A stretch of DNA of 50,673 bases from positions 30,388-81,060 of the forward strand of contig DQIA01000051.1 of assembly GCA_003525905.1 (NCBI GenBank), read 5' to 3'. The notes beneath the pieces were generated by a model. The model made no database searches and was not told where the DNA came from. It saw nothing but the letters and a program-made list of their open reading frames with translations. Of this stretch, positions 42,411 through 50,249 are shown in pieces; positions within the stretch are counted from its first letter, which is position 1, and every line of letters starts with the position of its first letter. The DNA is from Clostridiales bacterium. Lineage in GTDB: Bacteria > Bacillota > Clostridia > Oscillospirales > Oscillospiraceae. A program made the position numbers and the translations under genes.

Positions 42411-43439
42411 ATGTCAAGATTTGAAAACAAAGTCCTCCTCATCACGGGCGGGACCGGCTCCTTCGGTCACGCGGTTCTGGACCGCTTTCTGACCACGGAC
42501 ATCCGCGAGATTCGTATTCTCTCCCGCGACGAGAAAAAGCAGGACGACATGCGCCACGCCTATCAGCTGGCCTGTCCCGCCTGCGCGGAGAAGATCAAAT
42601 TCTACATCGGCGATGTGCGGGACTACCGCTCCATCGCCCCAGCCTTCCGGGGCGTGGACTATGTGTTCCACGCCGCCGCCCTCAAGCAGGTGCCCTCCTG
42701 CGAATTTTTTCCCATGGAGGCCGTCAAAACCAATGTCATCGGCTCCAACAACGTCATTGATGCCTGCGTGGAAAACCGGGTCAAGAAGGCGATCTTTCTC
42801 TCCACCGACAAGGCCGCCTATCCCATCAACGCCATGGGCATGTCCAAAGCTATGATGGAAAAGAACGTCATCGCCCGGTCGAAGCAGATGCTGGCAGACG
42901 ATCCCGTGCTTTGCCTGACGCGCTATGGTAATGTCATGGCCTCCCGCGGCTCAGTCATTCCGCTGTTCTGCGACCAGATCGACGAGGGCAAGCCGCTCAC
43001 CGTTACGAATCCGAACATGACTCGCTTCATGATGACGCTCAGCGAAGCGGTCGATCTCGTTCTCTATGCCTTCGAGCATGGTAAGCAGGGCGACCTGTTC
43101 GTGCAGAAGGCGCCCGCCGCGACCATTGAAACACTGGCGCAGGCTGTTCTGGAGCTGAAGCAGTCCGACCTCGGCGTGCAGACCATCGGCACGCGCCACG
43201 GCGAGAAGCTCTTTGAGGTACTCGTGACCTCGGAGGAAATGCTGCGGGCGGAGGACCTGCCAGGTTTCTTCCGTATCCACGCCGACAGCCGCGACCTGAA
43301 CTACGACAACTATTTCTCCAAAGGAAGCGCGGAGCTGTCTCAGATCGAACCGTACACCTCCCATAACACCCAGCGGCTGGACCTGGATGGTATGAAGCGC
43401 CTGCTGCAGAAGCTGAAGCTCTTTGGAGGAAATTGCTGA
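42411..43439 (+). CDS. capE: UDP-GlcNAc 4,6-dehydratase/5-epimerase (CapE)
   Basis: A 342-aa short-chain dehydrogenase-like enzyme for the first step from UDP-GlcNAc toward UDP-N-acetyl-L-fucosamine. NAD-binding LLITGGTGSFGHAVLDRF is at the N-terminus; DYVFHAAALKQVPSCEFFPM and LSTDKAAYPINAMGMSKAMM are diagnostic of the CapE/WbjB/PseB family, whose catalytic site has the modified MxxxK form. Start at ATG 42411, 10 bases after AGAAAGG; the in-frame ATG at 42402 is too close to it. The gene is followed by capF and capG in the order found in Staphylococcus aureus type 5/8 capsules, which supports the inverting (L-sugar) branch. Confidence 0.94.
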   Translation: MSRFENKVLLITGGTGSFGHAVLDRFLTTDIREIRILSRDEKKQDDMRHAYQLACPACAEKIKFYIGDVRDYRSIAPAFRGVDYVFHAAALKQVPSCEFFPMEAVKTNVIGSNNVIDACVENRVKKAIFLSTDKAAYPINAMGMSKAMMEKNVIARSKQMLADDPVLCLTRYGNVMASRGSVIPLFCDQIDEGKPLTVTNPNMTRFMMTLSEAVDLVLYAFEHGKQGDLFVQKAPAATIETLAQAVLELKQSDLGVQTIGTRHGEKLFEVLVTSEEMLRAEDLPGFFRIHADSRDLNYDNYFSKGSAELSQIEPYTSHNTQRLDLDGMKRLLQKLKLFGGNC

Positions 43440-44632
43440 TGAACATTCTTGTCACCGGCACGCGCGGCTTTGTGGGGAAAAATCTCGTCGCAGCGCTCCG
43501 AAACATCCGCGACGGCAAGGACCGCACGCACCCGGAGCTGGACATCCGGGAAATCTTCGAATATGACACGGACGGCTCACCGGAGCAGCTTGCCGCTTAT
43601 GCCAAATCCGCGGATTTCGTATTCCATCTGGCGGGGGTAAACCGCCCGAAAACGGCAGAGGAATACCTCCCCGGCAATACCGGCTCTTTGGAAATACTGC
43701 TTGCCGCATTGCAAAACGCGGGCAACCGCTGCCCCGTGATGCTGGCCAGCTCCGCGCAGGCATCTCTCGTCGGGCGCTATGCGGGGAGTGAATACGGCAA
43801 GGCAAAGCTGGCCTGCGAAAAGCGGCTGCGGGCCTATGCCGCCGAGGCCGGCGCGGAGGCGCTGATTTACCGCTTCCCCAACGTGTTCGGCAAGTGGTGC
43901 CGACCGAATTACAATTCCGCCGTGGCGACGTTCTGTCACAACATTGCAAACGATCTGCCAATCACGGTCAACGACCCCGCGACGGAATTGGAGCTGGTCT
44001 ACATTGACGATCTTGTCGCGGAGCTGCTGGCAGCGCTGTCCGGCCGGGCGCACCGCTGCGATTATGACGGCCTGACGCAGGTGCCCGGCGGAGATTTCTG
44101 CCGCGTGCCGGTGACGCACCGCGTGACGCTGGGCAAAATCGTGGAGCTACTGCAATCCTTTCACGTCCAGCCGGAAACGCTGCTACTTCCGGAAATTCCG
44201 GAGGGCAGTTTTGAAAAGAAACTCTACAGCACCTATCTTTCTTACCTGCCGCCGGAGAAAATTTCGTTTCCGCTCAAAATGAACGTCGATGTCCGCGGCA
44301 GCTTCACGGAGCTGCTGAAAACGCAGAGTTGCGGGCAGTTCTCCGTGAACATCACAAAGCCCGGCGTGACCAAGGGCCAGCACTGGCACCACAGCAAGTG
44401 GGAATTTTTTATCGTTGTAGCCGGACACGGGCTGATCCGTGAGCGGCGGCTGGACGCGGACGAGGTTCTGGAGTTTGCGGTCAGCGGCGAGCGGATCGAA
44501 GCCGTCCACATGCTGCCGGGCTATACCCACAGCATCACGAATCTCAGCGACACCGATAATCTGGTCACATTGATGTGGGCCAACGAGTGCTTCGACCCGC
44601 AGCACCCGGACACGTTCTATGAGGAGGTCTGA
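43439..44632 (+). CDS. capF: CapF: bifunctional epimerase/reductase for UDP-L-FucNAc synthesis
   Basis: A 397-aa protein with two domains, as in S. aureus CapF. The N-terminal SDR domain starts NILVTGTRGFVGKNLVAAL and has FVFHLAGVNRP and the catalytic SEYGKAKLACEKRL (YxxxK). From about residue 280 a cupin domain follows (VRGSFTELLKTQSCGQFSVN; metal ligands in GQHWHHSKWEFFIV and His in PGYTHSI). CapF epimerises at C3 and reduces C4 of the CapE product with NADPH. The ATG shares one base with the capE stop (TGATG). No sign of truncation. Confidence 0.95.
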   Translation: MNILVTGTRGFVGKNLVAALRNIRDGKDRTHPELDIREIFEYDTDGSPEQLAAYAKSADFVFHLAGVNRPKTAEEYLPGNTGSLEILLAALQNAGNRCPVMLASSAQASLVGRYAGSEYGKAKLACEKRLRAYAAEAGAEALIYRFPNVFGKWCRPNYNSAVATFCHNIANDLPITVNDPATELELVYIDDLVAELLAALSGRAHRCDYDGLTQVPGGDFCRVPVTHRVTLGKIVELLQSFHVQPETLLLPEIPEGSFEKKLYSTYLSYLPPEKISFPLKMNVDVRGSFTELLKTQSCGQFSVNITKPGVTKGQHWHHSKWEFFIVVAGHGLIRERRLDADEVLEFAVSGERIEAVHMLPGYTHSITNLSDTDNLVTLMWANECFDPQHPDTFYEEV

Positions 44633-44633
44633 C

Positions 44634-45773
44634 ATGGAAAAACTCAAGCTGATGACGATCCTCGGCACGCGGCCGGAGATCATCCGTCTTTCTGCTACCA
44701 TCCAGTGCTGCGACCGCTATTTTCAGCAGATTCTCGTCCACACCGGGCAGAATTACGACTACGAGCTGAATCAGGTGTTCTTTGAAGATCTGGGGCTTCG
44801 CGCGCCGGACTATTACCTGAACGCCGCCGGGGCGAATCTGGGTGAGACGATCGGCACGATCATTGCCAAGAGCTACGCTCTCATGCAGAAGGTCAAGCCG
44901 GACGCCGTGCTGGTGCTGGGGGATACCAACTCCTGCCTGTCCGTCATCGCCGCCAAACGGCTGCACATTCCGATCTTCCACATGGAGGCCGGGAACCGCT
45001 GCTTTGACGAGTGCCTGCCGGAGGAGACGAACCGCCGCATTGTGGATGTGACCTCCGACGTGAACCTTTGCTACTCCGAGCACGCCCGGCGCTATCTGAA
45101 TGCCGCGGGCGTCCCGAAGGAGCGCACCTTCGTAGTGGGCAGCCCCATGGCGGAGGTGCTGCATCAGAATCTTCCGCAGATCGAGGCCAGCGACATTCAC
45201 GCCCGGCTCAGTTTGGAAAAAGGAAAGTACATTCTGCTCTCCGCTCACCGGGAGGAGAATATCGACACGGAGGAGAATTTCCGTTCCCTGTTCACAGCGG
45301 TAAACGCCATGGCGGAGCAATATGGTATGCCGGTGCTGTACTCCTGCCACCCGAGAAGCCGGAAACGATTGGAGGAAAGCAGCTTCCGACTTGACAAGCG
45401 CGTGATTGCGCACAAGCCACTGGGCTTCCACGATTACAACTGTCTGCAGATGAACGCCTTCTGCGTCGTGTCCGACAGCGGCACGCTGCCGGAGGAGTCG
45501 AGTTTCTACCTGTCGGTCGGCAAGCCTTTCCCGGCGGTGTGCATCCGCACCTCCACCGAGCGCCCGGAGGCGCTGGACAAGGGCTGCTTTGTTCTGTCTG
45601 GCATCCATACGGAGCAGCTGCTGCAGTCCATTGACTTGGCAGTGCAGATGCAGCAAAACGGCGAATTCGGCACCCCAGTGCCAGACTATACCACGGAAAA
45701 CGTCTCCGTGAAGGTCGCGCGGATCATCCAGAGCTATACCGGCATTGTGGATCGTTTTATTTGGAGAAAATAG
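44634..45773 (+). CDS. capG: CapG-type UDP-N-acetyl hexosamine 2-epimerase
   Basis: A 379-aa epimerase of the WecB fold that completes UDP-N-acetyl-L-fucosamine by inverting C2. Motifs: MTILGTRPEIIRLSA near the start, VHTGQNYDYELNQVFFEDLG, LGDTNSCLSVIAAKRLHIPI, FHMEAGNRCFDECLPEETNR, LLSAHREENIDTEENFRSLF and VVSDSGTLPEESSF. The ATG at 44634 follows GAGGAGG. It is the last gene of the locus; a hairpin terminator comes 15 bp after its stop. Confidence 0.94.
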   Translation: MEKLKLMTILGTRPEIIRLSATIQCCDRYFQQILVHTGQNYDYELNQVFFEDLGLRAPDYYLNAAGANLGETIGTIIAKSYALMQKVKPDAVLVLGDTNSCLSVIAAKRLHIPIFHMEAGNRCFDECLPEETNRRIVDVTSDVNLCYSEHARRYLNAAGVPKERTFVVGSPMAEVLHQNLPQIEASDIHARLSLEKGKYILLSAHREENIDTEENFRSLFTAVNAMAEQYGMPVLYSCHPRSRKRLEESSFRLDKRVIAHKPLGFHDYNCLQMNAFCVVSDSGTLPEESSFYLSVGKPFPAVCIRTSTERPEALDKGCFVLSGIHTEQLLQSIDLAVQMQQNGEFGTPVPDYTTENVSVKVARIIQSYTGIVDRFIWRK

Positions 45774-45787
45774 TATTTCTGTCTGGC

Positions 45788-45825
45788 AGTCCGTCCGAGT
45801 GTCCATCTCGGGCGGGCTGTTTTTT
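45788..45825 (+). terminator. Terminator of the polysaccharide operon
   Basis: AGTCCGTCCGAG (45788-45799) pairs with CTCGGGCGGGCT (45807-45818) with two wobble pairs, followed by a T-rich run. Confidence 0.88.
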
Positions 45826-46202
45826 GCTTTTTCCGCGCTGCAGCGATGTTTCTAGGGTATCCACGCAAAAATTTTTTTGGCTGGGTAAGTTGAAATGTAT
45901 CGGAAATGTATTGTTCCTGTACCTGCAAATGTATCTTTTTTGGTATCGGGAGGGGCAGGCCGGGGCTATCGAAATGCTGCATAATTACCCCCGGATTCTG
46001 CGCCGGAATGTGACAACTTCAGGACAGTTTTGTATATGTTTTCATGTCGATGAATAGCGTTCCCCATGGCATCACGGAAATGTATCTTTTTCCGTATTCA
46101 ATCGTCTCATTCTTGCCTTGTGAAAATGCACATTTTTGTTTTAATTTTATCTACTATTTTGTTGAAATCGCGAAAATTATGCTTGAAAAATTGGATTTTT
46201 AG
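45826..46202. other. AT-rich intergenic region with AAATGTAT repeats
   Basis: About 380 bp without a gene, clearly poorer in GC than the flanks. The octamer AAATGTAT occurs four times on the plus strand: 45893, 45904, 45927 and 46078, mostly followed by C or T-runs. The first two are 11 bp apart, one helical turn, as for adjacent operator sites. No confident promoter for the next operon was found. It ends directly at the truncated pfkB-like frame. Confidence 0.55.
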
Positions 46203-47087
46203 ATGATCCGCGTTCCGCACATTGCTTCGCATGACGAGAAGGTGCGCGGGCAGCTGCTCGGGAATTTCCCCGGCGGGATCATCGGAAACTTCTGCTGCGC
46301 CGCAGCCGCCTTCGGAGCGAAGGCCGGTGCCGTCTGCAAGGTCGGGATGGACGGCTACGGCGAGCTGGCAAAAAGCGACCTGCAGCGCCGCGGCGTCGAT
46401 ATCAGCCATATGGTCGTCGATCCCGCCTGTGAGACCTATTTCTGCATGGTCCTGCTGGACGACACCGGCGAAAAGGCGCTGACCATTGTGGAGACGTCCG
46501 GCTTTCTGCCGAAGCCGGAGGAGGTCGACCTTGCCTATCTGAAAACCGCAAAGCGCGTTCACATGACCTCTCTGGATATGACCCTTGCCGCCCATGTGGC
46601 ACAGGCGCTGGACGGTACGCAGACGCTGCTGTCCATGGACATCGAGGCAACGGCGGGAAATGCGCCCGCCGCCGTGTGGGACAGCGTCCTGCAGCGCGTG
46701 GACACGGCCTTCCCGAACGAAGCCGGTCTGGCTGCTCTGACGGGCTGCACCAATCTGGAAGCAGGTGCGCAGCAGCTGCTGGCGCGCGGCGTGCAGACCG
46801 TTGTCGTCACCTGCGGAGAAAACGGAGCATGGGTCTTCCGAAAGGGATACTCCCACCACTGCCCGGCATTTTCCGTCCCGGTGCAGGACACGACCGGCGC
46901 GGGCGACTGCTTCAACGCGGTCTTCCTCTCCGGCCTTGTGGAGGGCTGGAGCATGGAGCGCTGCGCCCAGTATGCCTCTGCAGCAGCTGCCATCGCTATT
47001 GGTGCGGTCGGCTCGCGTACAAAGCTCCCGTCCCGCGCAGAAACGGAGCAGTTCATTCTGGAAAAGGGGGAAGCACTATGCAGCTGA
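46203..47087 (+). CDS. PfkB-family sugar kinase lacking its N-terminal strand
   Basis: A 294-aa ribokinase-fold protein. The C-terminal signature PVQDTTGAGDCFNAVFLSGL with catalytic Asp is intact, and TAFPNEAGLAAL and VVVTCGENGAW match ATP-side motifs. The frame begins RVPHIASHDEKVRGQLLGNF-PGGIIGN, which in relatives is preceded by about 12-15 residues holding the G-x-N-x-D substrate-binding Asp; these are missing. In frame, TAG lies immediately before the ATG, and no ribosome site is seen. Either a 5' truncation made a pseudogene, or the protein is made inefficiently. It leads a sugar operon; the next gene overlaps its end by 10 bp. Confidence 0.8.
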   Translation: MIRVPHIASHDEKVRGQLLGNFPGGIIGNFCCAAAAFGAKAGAVCKVGMDGYGELAKSDLQRRGVDISHMVVDPACETYFCMVLLDDTGEKALTIVETSGFLPKPEEVDLAYLKTAKRVHMTSLDMTLAAHVAQALDGTQTLLSMDIEATAGNAPAAVWDSVLQRVDTAFPNEAGLAALTGCTNLEAGAQQLLARGVQTVVVTCGENGAWVFRKGYSHHCPAFSVPVQDTTGAGDCFNAVFLSGLVEGWSMERCAQYASAAAAIAIGAVGSRTKLPSRAETEQFILEKGEALCS

Positions 47088-48511
47088 GAGCCGGTATTTA
47101 CCCCAGCCGTCATCCGGAGCAGACGGACGGCTGGCGCATCCTGTGCGAGCAGGAAAAGACCCCGCATTTTCTGACGACGGAAAGGCCGGACTGCCCGGTC
47201 CTGCTGTGCGAGGGTGAAGCGCCCGTCTGGCTTCCCGACTATCTGCAGGAGGGCGGCATCGCCGTGCTCTCCGGCATGCATCCGGAGGAGCTTCCCTTCC
47301 CCACGGACTATATCGGCACGGCGGCGCTCGAATTTGCCGACCTGACGGAGCTTGACTGCGGCACGCCGCGCATTGCGAGCCTCGTCCCCGTCTATGCGGG
47401 CAGCGGCCTCGGCCTGCTTCGCCTGCATGAGAGCCGCAAGATCAAATGCGGTCTGCACCCGGATGAATACCCCGCCATTGTCTGGCAGAGTGTCGGAAAG
47501 GGCGGCTGCTGGTATACGGGGATCCCGTTCTCGGAGCTCATCTGCGCACTGGGCGACACCCTGCGCCGGACAACGCCGGATTCCGACTTTACCGAGCGCA
47601 TCACATCGGTGGACAAGCACCTGCTGCTGCGCGCCATGCGGGAGCTGCTCATCCGCTCCTATGGCAAACGCGGCCTGCCGTATGTCTACCTGCACTATTA
47701 CCCAGGAAACTATCAGTCCGTCTTCGTGTTCCGCGTGGACATTGACGGCATTTACGGCGACCATCTCCGCCGCATCAGCGATGCCGCGAAAAAGGCCGGC
47801 ATCCGCGTGACGTTCTATACAAACAAATCGCTCTGCGAGCCGGAGGCCGAGCGTCTGCGGGACATTGACCCGAGCCACGACATCGGCTGCCACGCCGATA
47901 TCCACAATCTGTTCACCACGCAGGAGGAGAACTTCCGCAATGTTCACGACTGCCGCGCATGGATGAAGGAGCTGGGCATCGACTATACGACCGGCTTTGT
48001 CGCACCGCGCGGCATGTGGAACTTTGCCCTGAACCGGGCGCTGGAGGAAGACGGCGTCACCTATACCTCGGACTTCGGCTATGCCGTTTTCGGGCTCCCC
48101 TTCTATCCCTATGACCACGGCACGCGTATGGCGGTCAAGCAGCTGCCGGTCGACCCGTTCTCCACGGAGCGCGCCGTTGCCAAGGCCGAGGAGGAGGGCA
48201 CGGCGCTGCCGGAGGGTTCTGTGACGGACTATTTCTGCCGGTCCGTGCGCCGTCAGGCAGAGGCAGGACTTCCCGTCATCCTCTACAGCCATCCGCAGCA
48301 CTTCGGCCTGCTGGCCAAGGAGACATTCCCGCGTCTGGCCGAGGCCGTCCGTGCTCTGCCGCTCTGGCACGCGACGATGGGCGAGCTGGACGCATGGTGG
48401 CAGAAGCGCGACGGTGCGGACTACGCTGCCTTCTGGGAGGACAGCCTCACCGTGACCGGAGACCTGCCGGAGGACGTCAGCATCCGTGTGATCGAGCCGA
48501 AAGGAGAATAA
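47078..48511 (+). CDS. Polysaccharide deacetylase-like protein
   Basis: A 477-aa protein. The N-terminal ~205 residues form a domain I do not recognise. The C-terminal part is NodB-like: the catalytic Asp in FVFRVDIDGIYGD (about residue 220), the metal His pair in HDIGCHADIHN (HxxxH) and GFVAPRGMWNFALN. No signal peptide is present, so it probably acts inside the cell on a small amide or amino-sugar compound rather than on a polymer. The ATG at 47078 has AAGGGGGAAG; longer upstream readings overlap pfkB and were rejected. It is coupled to pfkB and followed after 2 bp by the IF-2B-like gene. Confidence 0.85.
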   Translation: MQLRAGIYPSRHPEQTDGWRILCEQEKTPHFLTTERPDCPVLLCEGEAPVWLPDYLQEGGIAVLSGMHPEELPFPTDYIGTAALEFADLTELDCGTPRIASLVPVYAGSGLGLLRLHESRKIKCGLHPDEYPAIVWQSVGKGGCWYTGIPFSELICALGDTLRRTTPDSDFTERITSVDKHLLLRAMRELLIRSYGKRGLPYVYLHYYPGNYQSVFVFRVDIDGIYGDHLRRISDAAKKAGIRVTFYTNKSLCEPEAERLRDIDPSHDIGCHADIHNLFTTQEENFRNVHDCRAWMKELGIDYTTGFVAPRGMWNFALNRALEEDGVTYTSDFGYAVFGLPFYPYDHGTRMAVKQLPVDPFSTERAVAKAEEEGTALPEGSVTDYFCRSVRRQAEAGLPVILYSHPQHFGLLAKETFPRLAEAVRALPLWHATMGELDAWWQKRDGADYAAFWEDSLTVTGDLPEDVSIRVIEPKGE

Positions 48512-48513
48512 TC

Positions 48514-49473
48514 ATGTTTGTTGTCCCCTGCAAATGGCGGGAGCTGCTCTCGCCGGAGGCGCAGGAGCGCTTTGACGACGTCAACGAACAGCGCGTCCTC
48601 GGCGCAAGCAGCCATATCCGCATCATCGGAGACATTTTCCTCAGCATTGCCGAAAACGGCGCGGACGATCCCCTCCCCCTGCTCCGCGGCATCGCCGACC
48701 ACTTTATCGCAACGCGCGGCGAGTCCAGTCAGGCCATCACGAATGCCATTGGCCTCATGCTGCGCAATGTACACGGCAGCAGCCGTACAGGGCTTGCACA
48801 GAGCATCCGGAAGGGTGTCGAGTGCTACCGTACGGAGGCCGCAAAGGATCTGGAAAAGATCCGTTCCCTGCTCTGGACCGTTCTGGAAGGCAAAAGGACG
48901 CTGCTGCTCTATGACTATTCCAGTACCGTGGCGGCAATTTCCGCTCTGGGGCAGGAGCATGGCGTTTCGTTCCGCTGCATCGTGCCCGAGAGCCGCGCGC
49001 TCGACGGCGGCAGGCCCTATGTCGCACCGCTGCTCCGCGCTGGGCACAGCGTCCATGTCATTCCGGACTGCGCGCTGTATCAATATATTCCGGCGTGCGA
49101 TGCCGCCTTCATCGGCTCCGAGACGTACTATCCGGACGGAACATGCTTTAACACGGTCGGCTCGGAGCTGACGGCCCTGCTGTGCAGCCGGTTCCATGTG
49201 CCGTTCTATGTGCCGACGCCCCTGCTGAAGCTCGACCTGCGTGCGCTGGACGGCTATCGAAAAAAGCCGATCCTCGACAATCACCGCCAGCGCATCGGCG
49301 GCAGCTGGACGGCCGACGAAACGGCAGGCGTGGACTTCGTCTGCCCGGAGCTTGTGGCCATTGCACCGGAATTCATCACCGCTTATATCACAGAGGCAGG
49401 CATTCTTCCGCCGACGGCCATGTATACCGCCGGGCTGAACTATGCTGCAAAATTGGGAGGTGCGAACGCATGA
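48514..49473 (+). CDS. IF-2B-like (MtnA/ribose-1,5-bisphosphate isomerase fold) protein
   Basis: A 319-aa member of the eIF-2B alpha/MtnA superfamily. The C-terminal Rossmann-like half has TLLLYDYSSTVAAISAL, CIVPESRALDGGRPYVAPLL, then GSETYYPDGTCFNTVGSELT and FYVPTPLLKLD, matching the GAD-x-V-x-x-x-G-x-x-x-N-K-x-GT pattern. Bacterial members isomerise sugar 1-phosphates (methylthioribose-1-P, ribose-1,5-bisphosphate), so a sugar-phosphate isomerase is the likely role here; the substrate is unknown. The catalytic Cys usual in MtnA is not evident. The ATG at 48514 has AAGGAG; the stop overlaps the next start (ATGA). Confidence 0.82.
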   Translation: MFVVPCKWRELLSPEAQERFDDVNEQRVLGASSHIRIIGDIFLSIAENGADDPLPLLRGIADHFIATRGESSQAITNAIGLMLRNVHGSSRTGLAQSIRKGVECYRTEAAKDLEKIRSLLWTVLEGKRTLLLYDYSSTVAAISALGQEHGVSFRCIVPESRALDGGRPYVAPLLRAGHSVHVIPDCALYQYIPACDAAFIGSETYYPDGTCFNTVGSELTALLCSRFHVPFYVPTPLLKLDLRALDGYRKKPILDNHRQRIGGSWTADETAGVDFVCPELVAIAPEFITAYITEAGILPPTAMYTAGLNYAAKLGGANA

Positions 49474-50249
49474 AGGGCAGAGTCATCGGCATGGTGCAGA
49501 CCCGTCCCCTGCCCGGCAGCTACCGTAACCGGGGCGAACGCATCAGCTTCATCACGGAGCAGGCGCTGGAGGAAACGCGCATTCTGGCCGAATGCGGCGT
49601 GCAGAGCGTGATTTTACAAAATATGGGCGACATGCCCATCCGGCAGCAGTCCACGCCGGAGGCTATCGCCTATCTCAGCGTTGTGGCGCAGGCCATCCGG
49701 CGGAGCTTCCCCGCGCTGTGCCTTGGCGTGCTCGTCAACTGGGACGGCGTGGCCGCGCTGGCTGTGGCGGATGCCGCCGGAGCGGACTTTGTGCGCGTGG
49801 AGCATCTGTACACCGGTGCAGAGGTCACAAGCGCCGGACTGCTGCAGGGCCAGTGCTGCGAGATCACCGCACTGAAACGGAAGCTGGGGACGGACATTCC
49901 CGTCTATGCTGACGTCTGGGAGCGCCACGGCATCCCGCTGTGCCCCCAGCCGCTGGACGAAGCGGCCTGGCAGTGCGTCCACGAGGCGTTTGCCGACGGT
50001 CTGTTCCTCTGCGGGAAGAACGCGCAGGAGAGTCTGTCCATGGCCCGGCAGGTACGGCAGCGCGTTCCCGGCATCCCGCTGTTCCTCGGCGGAGGCGCAA
50101 CGGGAGACAACGTTCGCGAGCTGCTGCAGGAATATGACGCTGTCTGCGTAGCGACCTGGATCAAAAACGGCGATATGCGCAATCCGGTCGACCCGGATCG
50201 CACACGTTATTTTATGGAGCAGGCCGCTCTGGCAGAGGTAGGCACATGA
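49470..50249 (+). CDS. BtpA/SgcQ-family TIM-barrel protein
   Basis: A 259-aa protein of the BtpA family. Typical segments are VIGMVQTRPLPGSYRN at the N-terminus, SVILQNMGDMPIRQQ, LGVLVNWDGVAALAVADAAG, ADFVRVEHLYTGAEVTSAGL and PLFLGGGATGDNVRELL. In cyanobacteria BtpA affects photosystem I; in enteric bacteria SgcQ lies in a sugar-catabolic cluster. The TIM-barrel with a phosphate-loop-like GGGATGDN suggests a sugar-phosphate substrate. The start is the ATGA overlap with the preceding gene; the stop overlaps nagB in the same way, so all genes from 46.2 kb on form one translationally coupled operon. Confidence 0.87.
   Translation: MKGRVIGMVQTRPLPGSYRNRGERISFITEQALEETRILAECGVQSVILQNMGDMPIRQQSTPEAIAYLSVVAQAIRRSFPALCLGVLVNWDGVAALAVADAAGADFVRVEHLYTGAEVTSAGLLQGQCCEITALKRKLGTDIPVYADVWERHGIPLCPQPLDEAAWQCVHEAFADGLFLCGKNAQESLSMARQVRQRVPGIPLFLGGGATGDNVRELLQEYDAVCVATWIKNGDMRNPVDPDRTRYFMEQAALAEVGT

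Noticed and set aside
46107..46202. Missing pfkB N-terminus in another frame upstream, indicating a simple frameshift
   Set aside because: An AT-rich frame beginning MHIFVLILSTI superficially resembles a kinase start but lacks the required Gly and Asp and runs to a stop in the wrong frame; it is probably chance.
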